The translations under genes were made by a program, and so were the position numbers. Under the pieces are notes generated by a model. It did not search any database and was not told the DNA's origin. It was given only the letters and a program-made list of their open reading frames with translations. This document shows positions 51,764 through 60,013 of a stretch of DNA of 64,000 nt, piece after piece. How positions within the stretch are numbered: position 1 is the stretch's first letter; each line of letters opens with the position of its first letter. This stretch comes from Pseudomonas sp. S35 (GTDB lineage Bacteria > Pseudomonadota > Gammaproteobacteria > Pseudomonadales > Pseudomonadaceae), in the NCBI RefSeq assembly GCF_009866765.1, contig NZ_CP019431.1, positions 2,728,001 to 2,792,000 on the forward strand, written 5' to 3'.

Positions 51764-53419
51764 TCAGGCCAGGCTGTTGGCCTGGATCACCTTGCCCAAC
51801 TCCAGGCGTACCAACTGGTCGGCGACATCGAAGTAACGGTCGTCATGACTGATGACGATGATGGTCTTGCCCAGGCGCTTGAGGTCTGGCAGCAACTCGG
51901 TATAGAAAATACGGCGGAATGTCGGGTCCTGGTCGGCCGCCCATTCGTCGAACACCAGCACCGGACGCTCTTCCAGCCAGGCATTGAGCAACGCCAGGCG
52001 CTTGCGTTGGCCGGTCGACAGGTCTGTGGTGGTAAAGGCGCCGTCGCGCACACTGACCTTGTGAGCAATCTCCAGGCGCTCCAGGTACTGGTCGACGTCT
52101 GCTGGCAGTTGTTTGCCGTGCTCGCCCTGCACCAACTCGTCGAACAGGTAATAGTCAGAGAAGATGGTGGTGAACAGCTGGCGATAGTCATCACGGCTGT
52201 GGGCATCGACGGCCTTGCCGTTGAGCATGATGTGCCCTTCCTGTGGCGTGTAGAGGCCCAGTAGCAGTTTGATCATGGTGGTCTTGCCGCAGCCGTTTTC
52301 ACCGACAATGAACAGGATTTCGCCTTGTTCGATATTCAGGTTCAACGGGCCCAGCTTGAAGGGTTCGAAACCTTCTACAGCCGGGAATGCGTAGCTGACG
52401 TTACGCAGCTCCAGGCTTTGTATGCTCTGTTTGGTATGGGGCTGGTCGCTGATCAGCAGATGCGGCTCCGGTGACGAGAACTGCTCCGACAGTTCGGCGA
52501 TGCGACGGAAGGCGATCTGGGCGCGGCTGACGATCGGAAGCGTGCCGATCAGGTGTTCCAGTGGCCCTTTCATGTACAGCAGCACCAGCACGAAGCCGCT
52601 CATGATTTTCTGGTCGACGCTTGGCCAGAACGATTGCAAGGCCAGCGCCAGGCCAATCACTACGAAGAACAGCATCGAACCCAGCGTCTTGGCGATCACG
52701 AAAATGTTGATCGATCGAATATGGGTATCACGGATCTTGTTCGCCGTGCCTTCGATGCGGTGGCTGAACATGCGGAAGCGGCGCGGGCGATGAATACGCA
52801 GTTCCTTGGCGCCAGCATTCAGGGCGCTGTAATGCTTCTGCAATTCATCCTCGGCTTCGCGTGCAGCGAAGAAGCCCTTGATGCCCATTTGCCGCGCAAG
52901 GTACTGCACGGCGCTGCCGATGATGATCGCGATGGTGGTCAGCAAAAACATCTGCCACGACAGCATGGCCAGGTAACCCAGGCAGCCTAGGGTCACAGTG
53001 AACGAGATCGCCAGTGGCGCGAAGTCGAAGGCGAAATCACTGATGGTGTTGACGTCATGGGTCAATACCGGAATCAGTCGATGGGCCCGGTAGCGTTCGA
53101 TCTGTTCAACCGGTGCACACAGCACCTTGGCGCCGAGATCTTTACGCAAGCGTGCAATCACGTGCTGGCCGACATAGTTGGTACCAATGTCGGACACGAT
53201 CGAACTGACCAGGCCCAGTACACAAAACCCGGCGAAGGCCATGACCATGCTGGAGTTGAGTCCGCCTTCTGTGTGCAGGGTGGTATTGATCGTGGCCAGC
53301 AGCGCGGTCACGCACAAGCCGCCCAGGATGCCGAGGGCTATTGAGATACTCAGCGTGACCCAATAAGGCTTGAGCAGACTGAGCACTTCTCGAAAGGCGC
53401 TGCGTGGTTTGGCAGTCAT
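51764..53419 (-). CDS. pvdE: PvdE, ABC exporter of the acylated pyoverdine precursor
   Basis: The 551-residue half-transporter has an N-terminal membrane domain with about six helices and a C-terminal ATPase: Walker A VGENGCGKTTMIKLL, signature LSTGQRKRLALL, and Walker B VLVFDEWAADQDP. The DEWAADQDP variant is what I know from PvdE/SyrD-like exporters. PvdE moves the ferribactin precursor from cytoplasm to periplasm, where PvdN, PvdM, PvdO and PvdP act. A GAGGAA ribosome site precedes ATG 53419. An exact iron-starvation box lies 62 bases upstream, and the two downstream synthetase genes are in the same operon. Confidence 0.95.
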   Translation of the reverse strand: MTAKPRSAFREVLSLLKPYWVTLSISIALGILGGLCVTALLATINTTLHTEGGLNSSMVMAFAGFCVLGLVSSIVSDIGTNYVGQHVIARLRKDLGAKVLCAPVEQIERYRAHRLIPVLTHDVNTISDFAFDFAPLAISFTVTLGCLGYLAMLSWQMFLLTTIAIIIGSAVQYLARQMGIKGFFAAREAEDELQKHYSALNAGAKELRIHRPRRFRMFSHRIEGTANKIRDTHIRSINIFVIAKTLGSMLFFVVIGLALALQSFWPSVDQKIMSGFVLVLLYMKGPLEHLIGTLPIVSRAQIAFRRIAELSEQFSSPEPHLLISDQPHTKQSIQSLELRNVSYAFPAVEGFEPFKLGPLNLNIEQGEILFIVGENGCGKTTMIKLLLGLYTPQEGHIMLNGKAVDAHSRDDYRQLFTTIFSDYYLFDELVQGEHGKQLPADVDQYLERLEIAHKVSVRDGAFTTTDLSTGQRKRLALLNAWLEERPVLVFDEWAADQDPTFRRIFYTELLPDLKRLGKTIIVISHDDRYFDVADQLVRLELGKVIQANSLA

Positions 53420-53480
53420 GTAAAACGTTCCTCGGCGTTTGGGGTTTTGCGGTGGGTCCGTGGTATCGAACCTTTATGGA

Positions 53481-53504
53481 ACGAAGCGGCAGGTCCTGAA
53501 TTTA
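53481..53504 (-). promoter_or_regulatory. PvdS/iron-starvation box upstream of pvdE (exact)
   Basis: On the minus strand TAAAT (53504-53500), 16 bases, then CGT (53483-53481), an exact match to the PvdS promoter rule TAAAT-N16-CGT. It drives pvdE and the two synthetase genes behind it. Confidence 0.88.
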
Positions 53505-53616
53505 GCGGCGAGTGTGCGATGCGCGACTCGTGCAGTGGTGCGAAGGGAGTGGGTGGGGCGGGAGGGAGGAGGTGGAGCAGGCCATCGACGACGGGGCCGT
53601 CGATGGCGGGGCGGGG

Positions 53617-54495
53617 TCAGAGGTCGCGGACTACGCGAAAGCCGAGCCAATCGCCGCGGGTTTCGACCCAAATCGTGTTGCGATTGCCGGAGCGCGAGAA
53701 CACTGGCGCTTCGCCCCAGTCGTTGCCGCGGATCTGACGGGCCTTGCAGTCGCCGTCGGCGATCCAGGCGCTGCCATCGGCAGGCGCGCCGACATAGTTC
53801 TTGTGCTCGCAGTCGGCGACGAACTCGTAGACGTTGCCGTGCATGTCGTACATCCCGAAGGCGTTGGGCGGGTAGCTGCCGGCGGGCGAGCTGAAGCTGT
53901 AGCCGTCAGTCGGGCCGTAGGTGTTGGCGTGTTTGGCGATGCTGTATTGGGTGCCTTCATCGAACGGGAATGGGAAAGGACCGGCGGAGCCCGCACGGGC
54001 GGCGTATTCGCGTTGGGCCTCACTGACCAGGTGGTATTTCTGGCCGGTCTTTTTCGACAGCCACGCGACGTACTTCTCGGCATCGTCAACGCTCATGCAC
54101 ACCGCCGGTTGCCGCGGTCCCTGGGCGTAGCGCGGCTTGCTGGCGATGCACTCGCGGCCGGGGCGTTCGTCGCCGTTGGCGATCTTCACGCCGCTCTGGC
54201 GCAGGTAGCTGTCCCATTCACCGGCCGTCACATGGAAGCGGCTCATGGCGAAAGGCTTGGCAAAGGTCACTGGGTGCATCGGGCCTTCGTCGGGCTCGCG
54301 ACCGACTTCATCGTCCGGCGTACCCATGGTGAAGGTGCCGGCGGGCAGCACGACCATTTCCGGGCAATCCTTGCAGTCCTTGAAGACCTTGCCTGGCTGG
54401 GATTCGGCGGCGTGGGCCAGGCCTGGCAGCAATGCGCCGCACAGGAGGGTCAGGAGCAGGGCTGTCAGTAGTTTCAGGTGAGTGACAGTGTTCAT
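53617..54495 (-). CDS. pvdO: PvdO, formylglycine-generating-enzyme-like pyoverdine maturation protein
   Basis: The 292-residue precursor has a Sec-type signal peptide (cleavage near PGLAHA). The mature part is an FGE-sulfatase domain: DCPEMVVLPAGTFTMGTPDDEVGREPDEGP, then YVAWLSKKTGQKYHLVSEAQREYAARAG and the late DMHGNVYEFVADC and RSGNRNTIWVETRGDWLGFRVVRD blocks. In Pseudomonas, PvdO is a periplasmic enzyme needed to finish the fluorescent chromophore from dihydropyoverdine. It is the last gene of pvdM-pvdN-pvdO, 31 bases after pvdN. The 197-base gap to pvdE holds the pvdE promoter box. Confidence 0.93.
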   Translation of the reverse strand: MNTVTHLKLLTALLLTLLCGALLPGLAHAAESQPGKVFKDCKDCPEMVVLPAGTFTMGTPDDEVGREPDEGPMHPVTFAKPFAMSRFHVTAGEWDSYLRQSGVKIANGDERPGRECIASKPRYAQGPRQPAVCMSVDDAEKYVAWLSKKTGQKYHLVSEAQREYAARAGSAGPFPFPFDEGTQYSIAKHANTYGPTDGYSFSSPAGSYPPNAFGMYDMHGNVYEFVADCEHKNYVGAPADGSAWIADGDCKARQIRGNDWGEAPVFSRSGNRNTIWVETRGDWLGFRVVRDL

Positions 54496-54526
54496 GCAGG
54501 TCTCTCGATCAAAGGAAAAAAGTGCG

Positions 54527-55795
54527 TCAGACCTGTTGGTTGAGCAAGGTCATGAAGCGTTGGATTTCGTCGCTGTTGTTGAGCAGGCCAGGCGCGGTGC
54601 GGATGACCGGGCCAGCATCGCGGTCGACCGCGTCGATCACCACGCGGTGTTTCATCATGGCTGCGGCGAACCGGTCGCAGTCCTGGCCCTTGATCCGGAA
54701 GAAGGTGAACCCCGCCGAGAGCTCGGGGCTTTGCGGGGTTACGAGCTCAACCTTTGGGTGCGCCAGCAGGTGCTGTTTGAGCTCGCTGTTGAGCTGATGA
54801 ATGCGCGCCTGGACCGACGCCTTGCCCAACTGCAGGTGCAGTTTGAAGGCTTCATCCAGCGCCCAGCGATGCTCAAACGCGTGATAGCCGCCCGGCGTCA
54901 TGGTGGTGGCGAAGTCGGTATCTTCGGAGAAGGTCGGCACCATAGGCGTCACGTCGTTGTTCTGCGCCGAACGGGCGCAGATGATGCCGGTGCCGCGCGG
55001 GCCGAACATCCACTTGTGGGTGCCGGCGATGAAGAAGTCGCAGTGCATGTCCGGGAAATCGAGATTTTCCACGCCGAAGCCGTGTACGCCATCCACGACA
55101 TAAAGGATGCGGTCCTTGTCGTCGCGATTGCGGTTGTGCTCGTCCACCAGCTTGCCGATCTCGCCGATGGGCAGCTTGACGCCGCTGCCGGACTGCACCC
55201 AGGTCATGCCCAGCACGCGGGTGTTGGGGCGGATACTGCGTTGGATATTGCTCAGCACTTCGTCGACGGACACCCGGTTGGCGGTGTCGAACAGCGCGAT
55301 CTTGCGGACTTGGGTGGCTTGCTTGCGCACGCGAAAGTCCAGGCTGTAGTTGGTGGCGTAGTGCTCGTGGGTGGTGGTCAGTATTTCCTGGTCCGGGCGC
55401 ACATGGATGCCGCCATAAATCATCGCCAGCCCTTCGGAGGTGCTGCCGGTCAGGGCGATCTGCGGGGGCGTAGCCTTCAGGTAGTGGCCGGCCCATTCGC
55501 GCACCTGGCCTTCGCGCTTCCAGGTTTCCTGCAGGTCCCAGTCCATGGCCAGCCCAGGGTTGCGGTCGATCTGTGCGCGGTAGCGCTCGATGGCGTCGCG
55601 AACCGGTTTGGGGTGTGAGGCCACCAGGAAGTTGGAGAAGTGCAGGTAATCCGGGTCCTGGTTGAACAGTTGCTTGAGTCCCGTCCATGGGTCTTGCGTG
55701 GTGGCTGCCTGTGCGTGAGGCAGGATGGCAGCGCCAAGCGGCAGGCTGGCGGCAAATACCCCGGCCTGCTTGAGAAACGTACGGCGGTCGGTCAT
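54527..55795 (-). CDS. pvdN: PvdN, PLP-dependent periplasmic enzyme
   Basis: The 422-residue precursor begins with a twin-arginine signal (DRRTFLKQAGVFAASLPLGA), so it is exported folded with its cofactor. The rest is an aminotransferase class V/cysteine-desulfurase-like fold: LTGSTSEGLAMIYGGIH, the PLP aspartate region YVVDGVHGFGVENLDF and the lysine motif DFFIAGTHKWMFGPRGTGI. PvdN converts the chromophore-attached glutamate side chain to succinamide. It lies between pvdM (18 bases) and pvdO, transcribed from the iron-starvation box upstream of pvdM. Confidence 0.94.
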   Translation of the reverse strand: MTDRRTFLKQAGVFAASLPLGAAILPHAQAATTQDPWTGLKQLFNQDPDYLHFSNFLVASHPKPVRDAIERYRAQIDRNPGLAMDWDLQETWKREGQVREWAGHYLKATPPQIALTGSTSEGLAMIYGGIHVRPDQEILTTTHEHYATNYSLDFRVRKQATQVRKIALFDTANRVSVDEVLSNIQRSIRPNTRVLGMTWVQSGSGVKLPIGEIGKLVDEHNRNRDDKDRILYVVDGVHGFGVENLDFPDMHCDFFIAGTHKWMFGPRGTGIICARSAQNNDVTPMVPTFSEDTDFATTMTPGGYHAFEHRWALDEAFKLHLQLGKASVQARIHQLNSELKQHLLAHPKVELVTPQSPELSAGFTFFRIKGQDCDRFAAAMMKHRVVIDAVDRDAGPVIRTAPGLLNNSDEIQRFMTLLNQQV

Positions 55796-55813
55796 GGACT
55801 GGCTTCTAGGTGG

Positions 55814-57163
55814 TTAGCGGTTGGCCAATGGTTTGGCGGCTTTTTGTACCTGGTCCCACACCCGCAGGAAGTTGCCTCCCCACAGCTTGGCGATATCGGC
55901 TTCGGAGTAGCCGCGCTGGATCAGCTCGGCGGTGACGTTGCGGATTTCGCCGACGTTGTTCCAGCCGTCGATGCCGCCGCCGTCGTTGAAGTCCGAAGAC
56001 AGGCCAACGTGATCGATACCGATCTTGCGTACGGTGTAGTCGATGGCATCCCCCAGGTCCTTGAGGGTTGCCTTGGGTTCTTTATCCAGGATGCCGTACA
56101 GCTCACCGGCGTACTCGCCGAACTTATGCTCGGGCCAGGCCGCGATGATTGCATCGCCGGGCATCAGCGCCATGGCCAGGTTGGGCAGCGGCGGCAGGTC
56201 GAAGCGCGCGCGCAGGGCGTTGAGCTTGTCCTGGGTCGGCTGGCTCAATGGGCGCAGGTAGGCGGAGAAGGCCACGATCTGCACTACGCCGCCGCTGTGC
56301 TTGATCAACTGCAACTCCTTGTCGCTGAGGTTGCGCGGAATATCCACCGATGCCCGCGGTGCCGAGTGAGAGGCCACCATCGGCGTACGGCTCAGCTGTG
56401 CTACCTGCTCCAGGGCCTTGGTCGACATCTGCGACACATCGATGATCACACCCAGGTCGTTGAGGCGATGAACTGCTTGCTTGCCAATGTCCGACAGGCC
56501 GTCCAGGGCATCTGCGCTGTCATTGAAAAATGGCAGTGGGCGCGACGAGTCCGACCAGGCGTTGTTGCCGATATAGCTGAAGCCGAACATGCGCATGCCG
56601 CGCGCGGCCCAGAGGTCCAGTTGGTTCAGGTCGTTGCCCAAGGGGTAGGCGTTGAGCATGCTCATGAAGATCGCAAACTTGCCCTCGCCATGCAGGCGCC
56701 GCAAGTCATCCGGGGTGTAGGCGATGGCGACCTGGTTGGGGAAGTCGCGCACCATAGCGCTGATGATTTTGTAGCGCACTTCCTGTTCCTGGCGTGCCGC
56801 CTCGACAAACCCTTCGGTAGGCTTGTGTGGCGCATTGGGGCCGTTCCAGATCTCCGGCCAGCCAAAGATGGTCAGGGCGGCACCGGACAAGCGGCCGCGA
56901 CTGGCCTTGACCAAGTCGAACTGCTCGCTGCCGTCCTTGTCCGCTTCTTTTCCGGCGGTGCCGAAATCCACCGGCACGGTGATGTGACTGTCGAACGACA
57001 GCAGGCGGTCCTGCATTTCGTTGGCCTGCTTGATCACCTCCAGCGAGTAGCCGGCATTGCCTCTGAACCAGTGATCCCAGACCAGCCAACCAGCGCCGAC
57101 GGCCAGCGCCAGCGGCAGGCCGATATACAGCGCCTTTTTCGAACGTGATTTTGTCATTGCCAT
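55814..57163 (-). CDS. pvdM: PvdM, membrane-anchored dipeptidase-like maturation protein
   Basis: The 449-residue protein has an N-terminal anchor (KKALYIGLPLALAVGAGWLVW) and a periplasmic renal-dipeptidase-like metal-dependent domain: LLSFDSHITVP, the VIIDVSQMSTKALEQVAQLSRTPMVASHSAPRASVDIPRNLSD block, and HVGLSSDFNDGGGIDGWNNVG near the end. PvdM is required for PvdP to oxidise ferribactin. ATG 57163 (MAMTKSRSKK) is preceded by an exact iron-starvation box 35 bases upstream. It is the first gene of the pvdMNO operon. Confidence 0.94.
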   Translation of the reverse strand: MAMTKSRSKKALYIGLPLALAVGAGWLVWDHWFRGNAGYSLEVIKQANEMQDRLLSFDSHITVPVDFGTAGKEADKDGSEQFDLVKASRGRLSGAALTIFGWPEIWNGPNAPHKPTEGFVEAARQEQEVRYKIISAMVRDFPNQVAIAYTPDDLRRLHGEGKFAIFMSMLNAYPLGNDLNQLDLWAARGMRMFGFSYIGNNAWSDSSRPLPFFNDSADALDGLSDIGKQAVHRLNDLGVIIDVSQMSTKALEQVAQLSRTPMVASHSAPRASVDIPRNLSDKELQLIKHSGGVVQIVAFSAYLRPLSQPTQDKLNALRARFDLPPLPNLAMALMPGDAIIAAWPEHKFGEYAGELYGILDKEPKATLKDLGDAIDYTVRKIGIDHVGLSSDFNDGGGIDGWNNVGEIRNVTAELIQRGYSEADIAKLWGGNFLRVWDQVQKAAKPLANR

Positions 57164-57197
57164 CTCAGTCAGTTGAGGCCTTTGCTATCTGGGAAGA

Positions 57198-57221
57198 ACG
57201 AGCGATGAACCGGGAAATTTA
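57198..57221 (-). promoter_or_regulatory. PvdS/iron-starvation box for pvdMNO (exact)
   Basis: On the minus strand TAAAT (57221-57217), 16 bases, then CGT (57200-57198), exact match to TAAAT-N16-CGT, 35 bases before the pvdM start. Confidence 0.88.
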
Positions 57222-57241
57222 GGCGGGCGAGACGGCGGCGG

Positions 57242-57265
57242 TAAATTTCCCCTGCCAGCAAACGT
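57242..57265 (+). promoter_or_regulatory. PvdS/iron-starvation box for pvdP (exact)
   Basis: TAAAT (57242-57246), 16 bases, then CGT (57263-57265), exact match, 35 bases before the pvdP start. It is divergent from the pvdM box, leaving 20 bases between the two. Confidence 0.88.
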
Positions 57266-57300
57266 TCTAGCTCTGATCAAGCCGTTTCCTAAGGTAGACA

Positions 57301-58929
57301 ATGACCATCTCTCGACGTGGGTTCATCGCAGGCCTCGCGCTCACTGGCGCCGCTGTGCCGGCAGCGTTCTATGCCCATCGCGAGTTGACGCGTGAAGAAT
57401 TTCCGATCACACCTGGCGAAGCCACGGTAGATTTGGCCGACACCGCTGGCCAGCATTTGGCGAACACCTTGCGCGGAGTCTGGAGCCTGCGCCTGGAAGG
57501 CCATGACGCTGGCCTCAAGGGGCTGGCGCTGCAGGGCTTGGAACTGCTGCTCGACATCGCACCTCGTGGCCGAGGCCTGCGCGGCTACCTGGACACCGCC
57601 GCCAACCTGCGTGCCGAAGGCGAACCGCGCTACCGCGTATTGGGTGATGTGCTGACGGGCGAGGGCGCCTTGCTCTATTGGCGCCTGATCGACCGCGACT
57701 CGGCCGATGGCCGGCCCGCCTATGAGTTCAAGATGACCCTCGACGAAGTCTGGGCCGACTTCGGCAACGCCGGCAGCGGCACACTCAGCGGACAGATCCT
57801 TGACCTGGATCGTCCCCTGGCGATGACCGAACGCGACAGCCGCTTTATCGCCCACAAACAGCTGTTCCCCGAAGCCCGCCAGCGCATCGGCCATAATCCG
57901 ACCCTGCTCGCCTGGCTGATCGCCCCCGAGCACCGCCTGTTCCACCAACTGTGGCACGCCACCCGCGACCAATGGCACAAGCTCTCCGAAGAAAAACGCG
58001 ACGCCCTGCGCGGCATCGGCTGGCAACCCGGCCCACGAGGCCAGGAGCGCGATGCCCGCGGCAAACGCAAAGACCGCAACGGCTCGGGTATCGACTTCTT
58101 CTTCATGCACCGGCACATGCTCGGCGCCGCGCGCGCCATGCAGGACTTGCCCTCGTGGCCCGCCTTCCCCGAACCGCAACCGGCGCTGGAGCGTGACCGC
58201 CTGGGCTTTGTGCGCTACTTCGACAACCACGACGGCTTCGCCCTGCCGCCCACCTGGTCGGCCCCGGACGACAGCGAATACACCCAGTGGGTCAGCGACA
58301 TCAAATCGGAGGAGACCTACCACAGCAACTTCCAGGTCTGGGAGTCCCAATACCGCGACCCGCGTTACCTGGCCAAATTCACCCTTGGGCAACTGGGCTC
58401 GCAAATGGAACTGGGCCTGCACGACTGGCTGCACATGCGCTGGGCCTCGGTGCCCCGCGACCCCTCCAACGGCGCGCCAGTGCCCTTTGCCCGAGACCCT
58501 GCAGACTTTGCCGCACGCTGGTATGCCGCCGAAAACGACTTCCTCGGCGACCCATTCTCCTCCCACGTAAACCCGGTGTTCTGGCACTTCCACGGCTGGA
58601 TCGATGACCGCATCGAAGACTGGTTCCGCGCCCACGAGCGCTTCAATCCAGGTGAAGTCAGCCGGCTGGAAGTCAACGGTGTCGCGTGGTTTGCGCCAGG
58701 ACGTTGGGTGGAAGTCGGCGATCCCTGGCTCGGCCCGGACACCCATGGCTGCAGCACCGCACCGGGGTTGCAGATGGGCAAGTCGATGGAGATGGACCCG
58801 GAGACCATGAAGCTCGCGTTGCGCATTACGTTTGGCGCGGATGAAGATGTTCTCAACGGGTTGTTCAAGCGTGTGCCTAGGCGTCCTTGGTATGCGCGGC
58901 ATTTGAGGGTGAGGGCGCGGGACGCGTAA
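57301..58929 (+). CDS. pvdP: PvdP, copper tyrosinase of pyoverdine maturation
   Basis: The 542-residue precursor starts with a twin-arginine signal (SRRGFIAGLALTGAAVPAAF). Histidine clusters for a type-3 copper centre are visible: FFFMHRHMLGAARAM, LHDWLHMRW and VFWHFHGWIDDRIEDW. PvdP oxidises the D-Tyr of ferribactin and forms the dihydroquinoline ring of the chromophore. The length fits the family. It is divergent from pvdM and has its own exact iron-starvation box, so it is transcribed alone. No terminator with a T-run is visible after the stop. Confidence 0.94.
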   Translation: MTISRRGFIAGLALTGAAVPAAFYAHRELTREEFPITPGEATVDLADTAGQHLANTLRGVWSLRLEGHDAGLKGLALQGLELLLDIAPRGRGLRGYLDTAANLRAEGEPRYRVLGDVLTGEGALLYWRLIDRDSADGRPAYEFKMTLDEVWADFGNAGSGTLSGQILDLDRPLAMTERDSRFIAHKQLFPEARQRIGHNPTLLAWLIAPEHRLFHQLWHATRDQWHKLSEEKRDALRGIGWQPGPRGQERDARGKRKDRNGSGIDFFFMHRHMLGAARAMQDLPSWPAFPEPQPALERDRLGFVRYFDNHDGFALPPTWSAPDDSEYTQWVSDIKSEETYHSNFQVWESQYRDPRYLAKFTLGQLGSQMELGLHDWLHMRWASVPRDPSNGAPVPFARDPADFAARWYAAENDFLGDPFSSHVNPVFWHFHGWIDDRIEDWFRAHERFNPGEVSRLEVNGVAWFAPGRWVEVGDPWLGPDTHGCSTAPGLQMGKSMEMDPETMKLALRITFGADEDVLNGLFKRVPRRPWYARHLRVRARDA

Positions 58930-59476
58930 ACGGCACACCCGCAAACTTCAATTTTTACGATATGAGCCTGCGGTGGCGGGCAGTAATCTGAACCGTCTGC
59001 GCTTATGCCTCGGTGCTTGTTCGACGGCACTGAAGCGTTTTCTTGTGATTGAACGGTATAAGTGCGCCTCCTTGATCGCCTCTTACGTTATAAGCGCAAT
59101 GCCTATGGATGTAAGAGAGTGGCCGCTGCTTTGTTGTTTTTATAAAAATCCTACATTGATTGCCTACAAATAGTTTGAAGCTCTGACGGAGTGTTCTTAT
59201 GTAGGTAATTAAACATTAAATATTGATAGGAATAGGGGGCATCTGGGTGGTTTGTGGGATGTTTCCGCAAAGCGTTACAGAAAGCTCTTGCCCGTGGTTT
59301 GGGGGGTGGCAAATACAAAGGGCGATACTTCATCCTAAGTGCGAAGAGATTTCCAGTCGCCGTGTAGTGCGCTGGTTTCTTCAGTAAGGAATCCATTTTT
59401 TTGTGTGTGGGTTTCGGTCTTTCTTCTTTCTCAATGGCTACGCGTGCTGTTGAAAAGGTGACTTACGGATGGAGTT
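58930..59476. other. AT-richer intergenic region between pvdP and the T6SS cluster
   Basis: This 547-base gap is clearly poorer in GC than its neighbours, mostly from about 59040 to 59470, with several A/T runs. I see no convincing gene: the 81-codon minus-strand frame at 59151-59396 lacks family features and a good start. It probably carries the promoter region of tssB, but I could not point to a reliable sigma-70 or sigma-54 site. Confidence 0.55.
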
Positions 59477-59980
59477 ATGACTTTAAGCAGCTTTCAAAAT
59501 GAAGTGCCCAAAGCCAGGATCAATATCAAACTTGACCTGCATACCGGCGGTGCGCAGAAAAAGATTGAACTGCCACTCAAACTGATGGTGATGGGTGACT
59601 ACAGCAACGGCAAGGAGCAGCGTCCGCTGTCCGAACGGGGCAAGGTCAATATCAATAAAAACAACGTTGACAGCGTCCTGGCGGACTTCTCGCCCAGCCT
59701 GAGGCTCGCCGTTCCCGATACCTTGAGCGACGAGGCATCTGATGCCTCGGTCGAGCTGAACTTTCAATGCATGAAGGACTTTGAACCCGAGCAAGTCGCG
59801 CGGCAGATCCCGCAACTGCGGGCCTTGTTGGCTATGCGCAACCTGTTGCGCGATCTCAAATCGAATCTGCTGGATAACGTGACCTTCCGTCACGAGTTAG
59901 AACGAATTCTTAAAGATGATGCGCTTAGTGATGAACTACGGGCGGAGTTGGCTGCCTTGGCGCCTATGGAAGATCGTTGA
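59477..59980 (+). CDS. tssB: TssB, T6SS contractile sheath small subunit
   Basis: The 167-residue protein is of normal length. It has the family pattern PKARINIKLDLHTGGAQKKIELPLKLMVMGDYS, LSERGKVNINKNNVDSVL and the helical C-terminal part FEPEQVARQIPQLRALLAMRNLLRDLKSNLLDN. TssB pairs with TssC to build the contractile sheath in the cytoplasm. GGATGGAG lies upstream of ATG 59477. It is the first gene of a same-strand series tssB-tssC-tssK-tssL, 33 bases before tssC. Confidence 0.95.
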   Translation: MTLSSFQNEVPKARINIKLDLHTGGAQKKIELPLKLMVMGDYSNGKEQRPLSERGKVNINKNNVDSVLADFSPSLRLAVPDTLSDEASDASVELNFQCMKDFEPEQVARQIPQLRALLAMRNLLRDLKSNLLDNVTFRHELERILKDDALSDELRAELAALAPMEDR

Positions 59981-60013
59981 TTTAACTCGAATTTTTTAAA
60001 GGAAGGTTTCGTT

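Noticed and set aside
57289..58944. 551-codon minus-strand frame opposite pvdP
   Set aside because: Shadow of the high-GC pvdP gene; pvdP has a Tat signal, copper-site histidines and an exact promoter box, whereas the reverse frame has none of these.
59115..59140. Possible sigma-54 promoter (GTGGCC...TTTGTTG) upstream of tssB
   Set aside because: The -24 block matches only partly and the -12 GC is GT, and it is over 300 bases from tssB. Too weak to list.
59151..59396. 81-codon minus-strand frame in the gap before tssB
   Set aside because: No recognisable domain, no convincing ribosome site, and it lies in AT-rich non-coding-looking DNA.
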